Assembly: GCA_010093605.1 (NCBI GenBank)
Contig: MU004188.1
Span: 878,341 to 942,340, forward strand
Direction of reading: 5' to 3'
DNA: 64,000 nt
Origin: Lophium mytilinum
Taxonomy: Eukaryota; Ascomycota; Dothideomycetes; Mytilinidiales; Mytilinidiaceae
Shown: one piece after another, positions 46,501 through 57,072 of the stretch
Layout of the letters: each line of letters opens with the position of its first letter
Position numbering within the stretch: the first letter of the stretch is position 1
Notes under the pieces: model-generated
The model's input: the letters and a program-made list of their open reading frames with translations, nothing else
What the model was told of the DNA's origin: nothing
Databases searched by the model: none
Position numbers and translations under genes: made by a program

Positions 46501-47881
46501 GTCGGGATCTAGGCAGGCAGGCCTAGTGCTGCTAGATCTAGTGACGTGCCTCTATGGCTATGGGTGTCTACTTGTGGATCAATGTGCGATAAACGAACGT
46601 CGAACTGGTTACGCGTCTATGGGGTATATTACACGGAGTGGGTATTCGCGAAGTAAAAATTGCAAGTGGATGGACGTGAGCGTATGAGATTAGTGCTATG
46701 CAATATGCAATACAATCGACTGTAACCAAATGTCGTCGGAGGGTATGAGAATGGTGATACCTATCCTCGATTCTCAAACCACCCTTTGATCCTTTGTCAC
46801 CTTTTCCAAAATTCTTTGTCCGATTGTTGGTACCTTTCTACGTTTCTTTCCGTTGCTCGAGAGCGAAGCCCTTTGAGGGCTATCGCCACGAACAAAGACT
46901 CCGAAGCTAACAGGCAGCTCCAAAATACGTTCTTTCATCGCCGCCTGAATTAGAGAACAATCCCCTTGTTGTCCACACGCAGAGTAGTCTGACCCTGTTA
47001 ATGGGCCTCGAAGCTGAGACTTAGATTTTATCATTCCTCCAATACAGAGTTAATACATAGTTACTGCAGATGATCACTGCAGTACCGTGAATGTCTGTCA
47101 CGGCTCTTTGCTATTTCTTAGGGGCCGGTGTGGCAGTGGGCCATTACCTCTTTAAGACATTACCTCTTCAGGCCATATTCTTCGAGTCGCGGTAGCGTAT
47201 AGGGTATCTGGACTGGTCCTTGAAATCGCGAAATAACGTGAAATAACCTCCTTGACCCACATAGGAGGACCTAGTGCTGCATTTGGTGATGCTTGCGAGG
47301 CTGTCATACCACTCCATAAATGCTGTTCTTAGAATAATGACGATAAGCCTGATAACGGTAGAATGTTCGGGACCCCATTTTCTGCGCTGGCCACCACTAG
47401 AGTCACAGATACTGGTGAAGATGTTCGAAGGTGAAAATAAAAACACATCTACTTCGCTCTAGTCCTAAAGCGTACACGGAGAACGCGGGCCGCCACTCCA
47501 CGAAAACCACCACCTGGGCATTCCACTACTGCACTACGACATTACTAACCGGCGGCACATCGGCTTCCACTCATCAACGCTTTTTGGCTCAGCCAAGAGA
47601 CTCCAAGCAAGCAAACGGACAAAGATTTTCCGGGGTTCTGATCGATTCCTTCTGCTGCGCCAGGAACCAAGGCCATGAGTCAATCCCCGCGCTGACGAAC
47701 TGCTCCACGTGTGGAGAACTGTGCAACCCCGGCACTGTATATAAGGCTACTTCAGAGCACCTTCGATACGCCATTACATTCTTCAAGTTGAGCTGTTTTA
47801 TATTTTCATTTGAAAGTCTCTTGAAGAGGAAAGTTTCGTTCTGAATTGTCTACGGCTGTCTTCTTTTCCTTCTACTTCGCT
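46501..47881. other. Divergent intergenic region, with a TATA box and E-box before the MFS gene
   Basis: About 1.4 kb between the starts of the coiled-coil gene (minus) and the MFS gene (plus). A good TATA box (TATATAA, 47738-47744) lies 138 bp upstream of the MFS ATG, with a CACGTG core at 47706-47711. A minus-strand frame at 47034-46774 encodes 86 residues from an ATG and holds the basic cluster KKRRKV; whether it is expressed is unknown. Confidence 0.5.
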
Positions 47882-49527
47882 ATGATTTCCCGCTCCCATC
47901 ACAATGGCGGTTCCTCTACCGCCGTAATCGAGCAGATGGAGCTCGCAGACGTGTCAAACTTTCTCTCTGAGAAGGAGAGCAAACCATCTGGGCCTCAAAG
48001 CATCCACAGCCTCCGCATCAGCGAGGCTGATAGAAATCGAATATGCGACGATCCCGTTGAGAATCTGCCTTCCCCGACAATACAGGCATCAGAGAAGCCC
48101 CAGAGATGGAACCATCCGCGTGTCAATTTGTTCCGGACAATGGCCGCGTTCTGGGGATTTGTGGTTATGGGGATGAATGATGCTGCTTATGGAGTATGCT
48201 CGTATTGGAACTCAGAGAAGGATCATGCTAACACTGACCTCAGGCTTTGATACCATATGTAGGAAAATTGCTTTGCCGTGAAACTCCTTTTACTAATCGT
48301 TTCATAGCTCGAAGAATACTACGACCTCTCCTACACTGTCGTCTCCCTAGTCTTCCTTTCCCCATTAGCAGGATACACCGCTTCGGCCCTCATGAACAAC
48401 GCCATCCACCTGAAGTTCGGCCAACGCGGCGTCGCCTTCATCTCACCGGGCTGCCATCTCCTCGCCTATATCGTCATCGCCGTGCACCCGCCTTACCCCG
48501 TCCTCGTCGTCATCTTCATGGTGGCCGGTTTCGGCAACGGCCTTGAGGATGCCGCCTGGAACGCATGGGTAGGCAACATGGCCAACCCGAACGAAATCCT
48601 CGGGTTCCTGCACGCATTCTACGGACTAGGCGCCACGCTGAGTCCACTGATTGCAACGACGATGATTACGAAGGGGAAGGGACTGCCATGGTTCTACTTT
48701 TACTACGTTATGGCCTGTCCCCATAGTCATTCCCACTTCGAACCCTTAGATTAACAGCCTCATCAGATCGCCGCCGCAGCAATCGAACTTCTCACGTCCA
48801 TAGCCGCCTTCTGGGGCGCCACGGGTGCCGTCTTCCGAGCTGCGAACCCGCGCTCCACCGACACGAAAGACAGCCGCATGAAGGAAGCCCTCTTCCGGCG
48901 GCCCTCAGCGCGCGTCACCTGGCTCTGCGCGCTGTTCCTGCTTGGATACGTCGGTATCGAAGTCGCGCTGGGCGGCTGGATCGTCGTCTTCATGATCAAC
49001 GTGCGGCACGGCGCGCGCTTCGCATCCGGTATGGCTGCGACCGGGTTCTGGCTAGGGATTACGGTGGGTAGGATAGTGTTGGGGTTTGTGACGCCGAAGT
49101 TGGGCGAGAAGCTTGCAATAGCCGTATGTACTCCCATTACTCCCATTACTCCCATTACTCCCATCCCCTCTAATCCACCTCCCAGATCTACCTCCCCATA
49201 GCCATGGCCTTCGAGCTCCTCTTCTGGCTCGTCCCGCAATTCTACGTCTCCGCCGTCGCCGTCTCCCTGCAAGGCTTCTTCATCGGCCCCATGTTCCCCG
49301 CCGCCGTTGTCGCAGCCACCAAACTGCTGCCGCGCCATCTGCACGTCAGCGCCATTGGCTTCGCGGCCGCGTTTGGAGGATCAGGAGCCGCAATTTTCCC
49401 GTTCGCTGTCGGCGCGATTGCGAACACGAAGGGTGTGCAGGTGTTGCAGCCGATTATCTTGGCGCTTATGGGCGTGATCTTGTTGGTGTGGCTGGGGCTG
49501 CCGAGGTTTCAGCGGAAGGTGGAGTAG
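47882..49527 (+). CDS. MFS transporter, fucose-permease/Bsc6-like
   Basis: Five exons: 47882-48193, 48244-48258 (only ALIPY), 48308-48706, 48767-49123 and 49186-49527, giving 474 residues. A hydrophilic N-terminus of about 85 residues is followed by TM1 (FRTMAAFWGFVVMGMNDAAY), then ALIPYLEEYYDLSYTVVSLV. About twelve helices follow. MVAGFGNGLEDAAWNAWVGN, HAFYGLGATLSPLIATTM and GFFIGPMFPAAVVAATKLLP are marks of this fungal MFS group. The substrate is unknown. The frame is open 36 bases further upstream but from a TTG, so the ATG at 47882 is used. The third intron needs a GTTATG donor (48707) to stay in frame, which is the weakest junction. A TATA box and E-box precede the gene, which suggests regulated expression. 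Confidence 0.85.
49130..49164. repeat. 9-bp tandem repeat within an MFS intron
   Basis: Four copies of ACTCCCATT run head to tail inside the last intron of the MFS gene (49124-49185). It is a simple microsatellite-like expansion in noncoding sequence. Confidence 0.85.
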
Positions 49528-50058
49528 GAGGGGGGAAGAAAAGGGAAAGACACTCTGCTAGAAGATGAGAGGTAGAGGTGGTGAGAGAGTTGGGTTCGAT
49601 GAGGCGTACAAAAGGAGGAGTATGCGCATTCATAGGTTTTAGATTTGAAATAGCCTAGAAGCCTTACCCATTGTTTAGGGCTACCGAGTTCTCCTTTGCT
49701 CCAAGGCGGGCGAGACGGCTCACTCATGATTACTTGACTGTGAGCTCCTGGCTAGCAATTTCCCCTTATTCAACTTTCTCCATCATCTCTTCTTCCATCA
49801 TGCCGGGTATAAAGTAGGGCTTAACGACCTAGTAGGAAATCCCCGCCGAGCGGATGGCCAGTGGGAGCTAAGCTCCAAGTAAGATGCAGATATGATCCCC
49901 TTCGCACACGTAATGTGGATTACATCGTAGTAGCAAAGAATCGTGGACTCTAAACTAGTCATTTGTATGTAAGTCTATGTCGGCGTACCTGAGCGCGCCA
50001 TAGGGTATCTAGCTCGGAGGTCCGGTGCTAGAAACACAGAGTTTGAAACAAAGCTTCT
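49528..50058. other. Intergenic region between convergent genes
   Basis: About 530 bp between the MFS stop and the stop of the chitin-binding protein gene. Two 3' UTRs are expected. No other feature was recognised. Confidence 0.6.
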
Positions 50059-52890
50059 CTATTCCGTTGTTGAATCATCTCCAATGGACAACGTCCCAGT
50101 TGTGCTACAACTTAGAGGCGTGAAAGATACGTCGTCGATCCGAGCGGAGGGATAAAATTGCGTCCTCATGTTGTATATGAGTTGCCCCGTGCAAGCAGAA
50201 CCAACCCACAGAATACCAGAAGTAGTCCTCGGATAGAAGGTTGTCGAATTCCGGATCATGGCTTTGACATTAGTGTAAGCCTGTAATCTTGGTATCTCCA
50301 TGATGATCTCGTCATTAAATTTGACGGTAGTATTGCAGCCTGGATAATTGATAGAATTTTCGCTAAACATATACTGTCAGTAGACGGACACATAAAAATG
50401 AACAAACATGATGATGGTTCATACCGCCAGAGGATGGAGACATCTACAACACGTTAGGTCGCACGAGCATGAGGGTAATAATGGTCAAGCTTACTGTACG
50501 GAGCGGACGGGCTCAAATTTGCTATCGATCTGTAGAGAGATGCGGATCCCCCATGAAGTACCCTGTGATATCATCAGAAATTGAGTCATCGCGCAGTGTC
50601 GTAGCGCAATGTACTAACACAGATCCACTGTTACTTGCATCATCCGCGGGGTAAGGACCCGCGTACTGTACTGGAATAACTTGATTCTTCCAATTCTCTT
50701 GACTAGTCCACCCTGAGACCGGGTTTTCTTGCGTAAGATCGTAGTCTGCGAAATTCCCGTTCCAGGCGATATTTAGAGGTTGGCTTTGGAGTGATTCAAA
50801 TGTATCCTCCTCCTGACATGTGCAGCGAGGGACAAGAGAAACACCGTACATTGCCACGGTTCCTACAGTAATGCCTTGGGAAATGGCCGGATCCGGGCAA
50901 ACAACGTTGAATGTTAGTGCAGGGTTGGAGATAGCAGGACGGTAGACGACAGCTGGAGACCTAGGGAAGTTGGACCTGCTATCAGCATAGGGCCCGTTCT
51001 TCGAATATGATAAGGACCAGTAATAGCCGACGCAATACTGAGAAATTGCAACATCGTCCATATACGCCGTTAAATTGCAGCACGAGTGCGATCCAGAACC
51101 CAGAAGTGAATTTTCCCTATGTTCCATGAGCAAAACAGGAGTGGCAATGATAACGACCGTGATACTTACGAGCCATAAAAAGTGAGTACATATTCATTTC
51201 CAACAGTGAGGTCGTTGATTGGTACACTAATATTCCTGTAAGGAAGCCCTGTGGCATAAACCACTGGGATTCCACTATATGTTGCCGAAGGTGAAACCAT
51301 TGCATTGGTCGACACCGGACAGTCCTGACTCCGGTCGCAGGTAGGGCTTGGTTTAGGGGTGCAATTGACATCAGAGTTTACGGACGAGCTTGCGGAGGCG
51401 GAAGCGCTCTCCGAAGTTGTGAATGATATGGTCAAGGTGCTTGTTTCCTGGGAGGTGGATGATGGTGAAGAAATCTCTGAAGCAGGTATGCTCGTAGAAA
51501 ATGAGGCTGAAGTGGAGGCTGAATCACTAGTTGTTGAAGGAAGATTGGAAGAAGTGAAGGCGCTAATCTGAGTTGAAGATAACGACTCTGGTTCCGTACT
51601 GGATGTTTGCACACTTTGGCTAGGGCTTTCAGTCGTGGTAACAGAGATGACCATAGTGGAGCTCGTAGAGCTAAGCGTGAGGGTAGCGCCATCGCTTGGA
51701 CTCGAGTCTGAGCCCAATATGAGAGTAGACGAGGTGACAGACTCGGAGATGCTGGAATCGAGACTAGTGAAGGAGCTGCTTGTAAAATCCTGGGTCTCAC
51801 TGGTAGACAATGAAACCGAACTCGAGCCGGTGATTGTTGCAGAACTGGAAGAAGCAAGAACGGATTCATCAGTAGAACTAGAAATCGAGACGAATATCGA
51901 GCTGGAAACCGGGCTTGGCATTTCGGGAGAGGACGTCGTTATTGAGGAGACACCTGAGTTATAATCCGTAGAAACGCTTACGACAGTGCTTGACGAGCTG
52001 CTGGATGATGAAGTCGAGGAGGATAACAATGGTGATGGCGAAGGGAGTTCCGAGGGGCTCGGTATGGGTGTAACAGATGAAGACTGGGCCGTTGAAGAAA
52101 GTACTTCCGAAGTTGAAGACAATTGCGTAATGGATGACGATGCCAGAATTGAGGTGAGCGATGAGGCAGACGACGAGATGTCTGGAGTGGACGAAGAGCG
52201 TGCGGTGCTACTAACCCGAATGCTTGAACTGAGCGAAGGAGAGCTTGGACGGTTGATTGTCGAGGATGCTGAACTTGGGCTGCTGCTGCTCGAAAGTCTC
52301 GAGCTGATGGAGAAAGACCTGGATGAAGTAGAAGAAGAGCGTGCACTGCTGGTCGAAAGCCTCGAGCTAAACGAGGAAGACCTGGATGAAGTAGAAGAGC
52401 GAGCACTGCTGGTGGAAAGTCTCGAGCTAGACGAGGGAGACCTTGTTGAGGCAGAAGAGTGAGCACTCAATGTGGACGACCTTAGCGATGATGAGGCTGT
52501 TCGGCTGGATGTCCGGAGCGTCGAAGATATCCTTCCAGTGGAGGTGGAGCTCGGTTTCGCACAAGATGACAAGCTCTCTATGTATACGTAAATGAGTGAT
52601 CAATCTAAAGGAGAACCTAAACGTTACCATTGCAGGTACCCCAACCAGCTTGACATCCTGACCTTTTATGGCAATATGCATCTGCTGAGCCACAGACTAG
52701 AGAAAAAGATAAGTAACTAATTCGCGTCTAATAGGTTGTCAAACGTACACGAGAACTGGCTGCAACAGTCCCCGAATCTACTGCCTTCGCAAGTCAAACC
52801 AAAGTTCGGGCCACAGCGACCGGTTTTGCTGACGTGCTGCTCGCTAGCAACAGAGGCCAGAGGTATAGCTAGCCAAATGAGTAAGCGCAT
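50059..52890 (-). CDS. Secreted chitin-binding (CBM18) mucin-like protein
   Basis: Seven exons are proposed: 52890-52749, 52696-52628, 52577-51170, 51116-50562, 50529-50495, 50443-50425 and 50362-50059, giving 843 residues with the frame kept throughout. A signal peptide (MRLLIWLAIPLASVAS) leads to a hevein-type chitin-binding domain at about residues 25-70: GRCGPNFGLTC, then DCCSQFSFCGSADAYC and CQAGWGTC, with all eight cysteines. About 400 residues almost entirely of Ser, Thr and Pro follow, in imperfect repeats such as SSSRLSTSSARSS, surely O-glycosylated. The C-terminal part (about 490-843) has beta-rich, cysteine-containing modules (SGSHSCCNLTAY, then NVSILWRENSINYPGC) resembling carbohydrate-binding-like extracellular modules of fungal wall proteins. 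No GPI tail is seen. A wall or secreted role in chitin binding is likely. Exons 5 and 6 are only 35 and 19 bases and are less certain. Confidence 0.82.
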
Positions 52891-54561
52891 ATTTTACAAT
52901 GCAAGGTTATAATAGATGATGCGGAATAATGAGTGGATGCTCGGCGCAAAGCAATTGCGGCAAGGCGGAGGGAGTAAATCCTACATGAGTGCAGAGGTGC
53001 ATTTCTTGAGCTTGTGCCGCTAAGAGGTGCTTAATAGTTGGTGTTGACAAAAGGCTTGCCAAGAGGGATCGGATTTGCCACTAATTCGCACCTAGACTGT
53101 ATGAGGTTCGCAGCTTCGTGGCTGCGAGCCTTGCGCGCCAACCAACTAGCCGTAACGAAGCCCCTTTAAGGTTCTGGAATAATATTGGTTTTTATACGAT
53201 TCATTTAGGCCAGACGCTCAAGATCTCGATCCCTCAGCCTTTGTCGAGGCGTACGATGCATTCGAACCCTCCGCATTCGTAGCCCTGCCGTGAAAATGGA
53301 GCAGCACCCACCCAGCACTCATCTGTCTAGGCAAGTGAGCACAAAGAAAGTCAGAACGTCGCTTTCCTCAAATTTTTAAAAAGCAGAATAGACCATCGTC
53401 AGAGCTATCAAGGTTGGAACTTCCGGCGCAATACCAGTCACCTTAGCCCAGACTAGCGAGTCGTGATGTGGGACTGCGCTGTTACTTCGAAGGAGGCGGC
53501 AAGCCACGCAGTTACGTGAAGATAGAGAAAAGAAAAGGTGACGCGAGGAAAGAAAGAGTGAACATAGATTATCTTTTCTAATGGTGGTGCCCAGAGCGCC
53601 CCGGAGGTAGGATAGGGTATTGTACTGGAAGTTGGAGCGTCGTCAAGAAATACAGTGGTGAGCGAACACTTGATGTCACTCGACAACCTTCTTGCGGATT
53701 TGACGATTAGGAGCCGTATCTGGCGGCCATGAAGTGGTTCATTGGGGAAAAAAAGGCTTTGGATCTGTCGTTTCGACACCCTCTTTAAACAGTCCGTAAA
53801 CGACTGCTTGGTGGGCTTTTTGTATTTTAATGACTCGACTATGGAATAGTTCAACACTCGCTTTACATTCGACAGTGCGGAACCTAGTAATGCGAGGACG
53901 TCGACTTGAAGTCAGCGTGGACGTTAAGACGTCGTGGGAAGGCTGAGTGTCCTCGTCCCTGGAGATTCTGCAGGGCAGACTGACCAATGACACAGTCCTA
54001 ATTTCGTCCAATAGCTTGGGATGAGGCAACCCAATTTAGCATCACCGCTAGTCCCTTTGCAGTCGGAGAGGAACACGGCTCAAAATAAGTGTCTCGCGTT
54101 TAGCAGCAACACCATTCGCGACTTCGTTCCTTCTCCCACCGCCATCCATGCTGCTGTCGCAAAAGCTGTCTTAGCACCTTTACGCTGCTTGCCGTACTTT
54201 CGACTACCTTGGCACCACTATGCAGGCGAGGACTAGAATTCCTACTGTAGTAAGCAGATTAAGTGGACAACAAGCATTCGATATGACAGGTATTTGTATA
54301 GTAAAGGCAGTCGGACCACAGAGCATCCACGATCCGAAGATGGTGACTTGGGACGGCTCGGAGTTGTCGATCCCGGTACAGTATTAATGCCCTGGGGTTT
54401 GATTCGTCCCCGCATTTTTCTTGGGTTCCCTATTCCCTTCCATAAGTGAGCATAGTTCACTTGCACACTTATAATTCCATCTTTCCCTCAATTTGTGTTT
54501 TTCCCGGGCTATGATCGTGCAGAGACGTTGAATCAGCCTGGTACTCAGCGTGATAGCCGCG
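52891..54561. other. Divergent intergenic region
   Basis: About 1.7 kb between the starts of the chitin-binding protein gene (minus) and the flavoprotein gene (plus). Frames on the minus strand at 53453-53857 and 53739-54029 lack a convincing start or any recognisable domain. No repeat or RNA gene was seen. Confidence 0.5.
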
Positions 54562-56147
54562 ATGTCTACGAAAAGAGTCATTGTTCTTGGGTTAGTGCTC
54601 TTTCCAGTATCTAATGCCATTTGCTTCTAATACAACCGTAGCGGTGGTGTCGTGGGTCTCCAAACGGCAGTAGACCTGCTCGAGGCCGGTTACGCGGTGA
54701 ATGTGATAGCGAAACACCTTCCAGGTGATATAGACGCCCACTATCCTTCACAGCAGTAAGTATCACCGTATAAGCATTTGGTAGCATAATGCATCCTTAT
54801 ATCGTTAGGTCTGCTTCTACTTGGGCTTCCGATGAGCCTACGGTGGATGCTGAAACGAGACGATGGTACGACGAAGGGTACAAACAGTGGGAGATCATGT
54901 CGGAAGAGGACGAATTCAAGGCAGCTGGAGTCGTTGTGAGTTCTCGCTAACAGCTAACATATTGGCTGAGTGGCGAGTTGACCAAGAGATAGAAACGACC
55001 TACCTTTCGATATTGGTGAGTATCCCCAATGATCAATCGTTATCACAGAGCGAACGTGACCCGTGTGTGCAAAAGGGAAAATCCTCCCGAAAACCTCGTC
55101 AAGCTCGGATTATCAGCACTTTGGCACTCAAAGGATATACCTTCCTTCAGGATTCTAGACCCTGAAGAACTTCCGCCAGGGGTGAAATTTGGTACAACCT
55201 ACACAACTTTCAGCGTGAACACACCGGCATACCTTGACTATCTTCAGTCACGCATTGTTGCATTAGGCGGTGCTATTGAACGTGCGACTCTGCCTGTTGA
55301 TCAGGGTCTGGAGCAAGGATTGAAAGAAGCAAGACAGCTTGTTGACTCGAAAGACATATACGCCTATGTGAACGCGATGGGTACATATGGAATGAAACTA
55401 GCTGGCGATAAGGGTTTATTGGTTATCAGAGATCAGTCAATACACGTCAAAGGGGAATCCAATAAGTATGCCGACCGAATAGATGATGATGGTATCTACT
55501 ACGCCATTCCAAGGGTTGGCGCGGGCCTTACCGTTTTAGGAGGATATTTGGAGGTTGAAAATTGGTAGGATTCACCAAGCAAAAAGCATCTGATCAGCGA
55601 AGTGAGCTAATGGATGAATGCTAGGAGCGAAACTCTGGATCCCGATTGCGTCAGGAAGGTCCTGAAAAGTTGCAAGAAGCTAATACCAGAGTGTCTCAAT
55701 GATGACGGCGAATTTACGGTTCTGGGCGAGTATGTGGGTATTAGACCACATAGAAAAGGCGGGGCAAGGGTAGAGATAGAGCAACTCAAGGATATGCCGG
55801 AAGAGAGTGTCGTCGTGCACAACTACGGTCACGGTCCTGGCGGGTGAGTTGTCAATGTTCTGTCTTCGGAAGCTAGTTCGAGCAGCTAATGTACATGACA
55901 AGATTTTTCAAGTCCGTGGGCGCCGCGAGGAAGGTTGTTCGACTACTAGATAGTATTGGATCAGGTAAGTCTGCGATTTAGCACCGACCCTTGCCAACTG
56001 TGAGATATAGAAAACACTAATTAGAATGCTTTAGGGCTAGAGTTTCCGCCTAACCTAGAAGAGAAGCAAGGTTCGGCTTCGCAGGACCAGGAGATATTCC
56101 CGGGATTCTACGGCAAGGCTGGTGAGTCAAGTAAAGAAGAGGTTTGA
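54562..56147 (+). CDS. FAD-dependent D-amino-acid-oxidase-like protein
   Basis: Exons supported: 54562-54590, 54642-54755, 54809-54935, a small uncertain part between 54936 and about 55060, then to 55564, 55625-55843, 55903-55964 and 56035-56147. The N-terminus MSTKRVIVLGGGVVGLQTAV is a Rossmann FAD-binding motif. Mid-protein FGTTYTTFSVNTPAYLDYLQ with ALGGAIERATL is typical of the DAO family. YYAIPRVGAGLTVLGGYLEV, the Arg motif GIRPHRKGGARVE and VVHNYGHGPGG near the end mark the substrate pocket and FAD contacts. Such enzymes oxidise D-amino acids to keto acids with release of H2O2, often in peroxisomes; no SKL-type C-terminal signal is visible. The last exon can read through to a stop at 56147, or be spliced (GTGAGT) to a longer end that would overlap the neighbour. 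Exact junctions around 55000 are unresolved. Confidence 0.8.
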
Positions 56148-56223
56148 ATTGAGGATAGTGTTATCTCAGTGAGAAAAGAGATTTACCGCCCCGCAATACC
56201 TACGTTGACCGATAAATACAACG

Positions 56224-57072
56224 TCATTCCCAATATCTCGAACTTGCGTCCGGCAGCTCCAGCTCAAAGCTTCCGCGTGTCTGGTCATCCCCAAGCTCAA
56301 TAAGACCACTTATAGCACCTTGTGCCTCCTGAGTATGTGCCAGCTGAACGAGCCTCTTCATATCGTTCTCCATGCTTCCGGTCCCAGCGAGAGTCTCCTG
56401 AATCCCCTTCTTCGTTGCCTCTATCCCACCTCGCGGGAATCTAGAAACCCTCTCCGCAAACTCATCCACATACTCTCTCAATAGCTCCCCACTCTCAAAT
56501 GCAGAATTGACCCAGCCAATCCTCGACGCTTCTTTACTATCGATAGCCTTCGCAGAGATATTCCATTCCAAAGCCCGCGCCGGCCCTATTAGCTGCGCCA
56601 ACCTGTGCAGACCGCCGCCGTGGACGACGCCGCCAGCTACTTCTGGGATACCGAGACGCGCGTCCGGACCAGCAAAGCGCATGTCCATGTTCACAGCGAA
56701 CTCGTTTCCGCCACCGACCGCCAGACCGTTGACCTCGGCGATGAAGATGACAGGAATACTGTTCAGCAGCTGGATCGTTTCGCCCAGCCTGTGAAGGGCT
56801 GCTTGACTATCAACCTCCGGGGGTGCAGGGTATTGCGCACTGATCAAGTGGAGATCCAGATGAGAGAGCCATATCTTTTCGTCGGCGCTGGAGAACACGA
56901 CGACTTTTGGTGCGTCCTCGGCTTTTTGTAGGCTGATGAGGAAGGCGTGAAGGTCGTTGAGTAGATCCACTCCGATGAGGTTGATAGGGGGACTGGAGAA
57001 TGTTACCCGCAGGGCGTGTTGGCTTGAGCGGACTGGTGTTATAGTGAACGTTTTATACTTCTGTTCAGCCAT
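56224..57072 (-). CDS. Enoyl-CoA hydratase/isomerase family protein
   Basis: A single exon of 282 residues with a clear ATG. The crotonase fold is evident: an N-terminal beta region (LRVTFSSPPINLIGVDLLND), then the oxyanion-hole segment AEVNGLAVGGGNEFAVNMD, RFAGPDARLGIPEVAGGVVH with GGGLHRLAQLIGPARALEW, and the helical C-terminus. The family acts on acyl-CoA thioesters in fatty-acid oxidation or related pathways. The precise substrate cannot be told: the hydratase glutamates are not both evident, so an isomerase or other crotonase activity is possible. There is no obvious peroxisomal or mitochondrial signal. The gene is convergent with the flavoprotein gene; the two stops are 76 bp apart, or overlap if the flavoprotein uses its longer end. 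Confidence 0.88.
   Translation of the reverse strand: MAEQKYKTFTITPVRSSQHALRVTFSSPPINLIGVDLLNDLHAFLISLQKAEDAPKVVVFSSADEKIWLSHLDLHLISAQYPAPPEVDSQAALHRLGETIQLLNSIPVIFIAEVNGLAVGGGNEFAVNMDMRFAGPDARLGIPEVAGGVVHGGGLHRLAQLIGPARALEWNISAKAIDSKEASRIGWVNSAFESGELLREYVDEFAERVSRFPRGGIEATKKGIQETLAGTGSMENDMKRLVQLAHTQEAQGAISGLIELGDDQTRGSFELELPDASSRYWE

Noticed and set aside
47846-47881. Start of the MFS transporter 36 bases upstream
   Set aside because: The first codon there is TTG. The ATG at 47882 is the first standard start.
53453-54029. Minus-strand frames of 134 and 96 codons upstream of the flavoprotein gene
   Set aside because: The longer one begins at a TTG codon, neither has a recognisable domain, and they do not join by clear splice sites.
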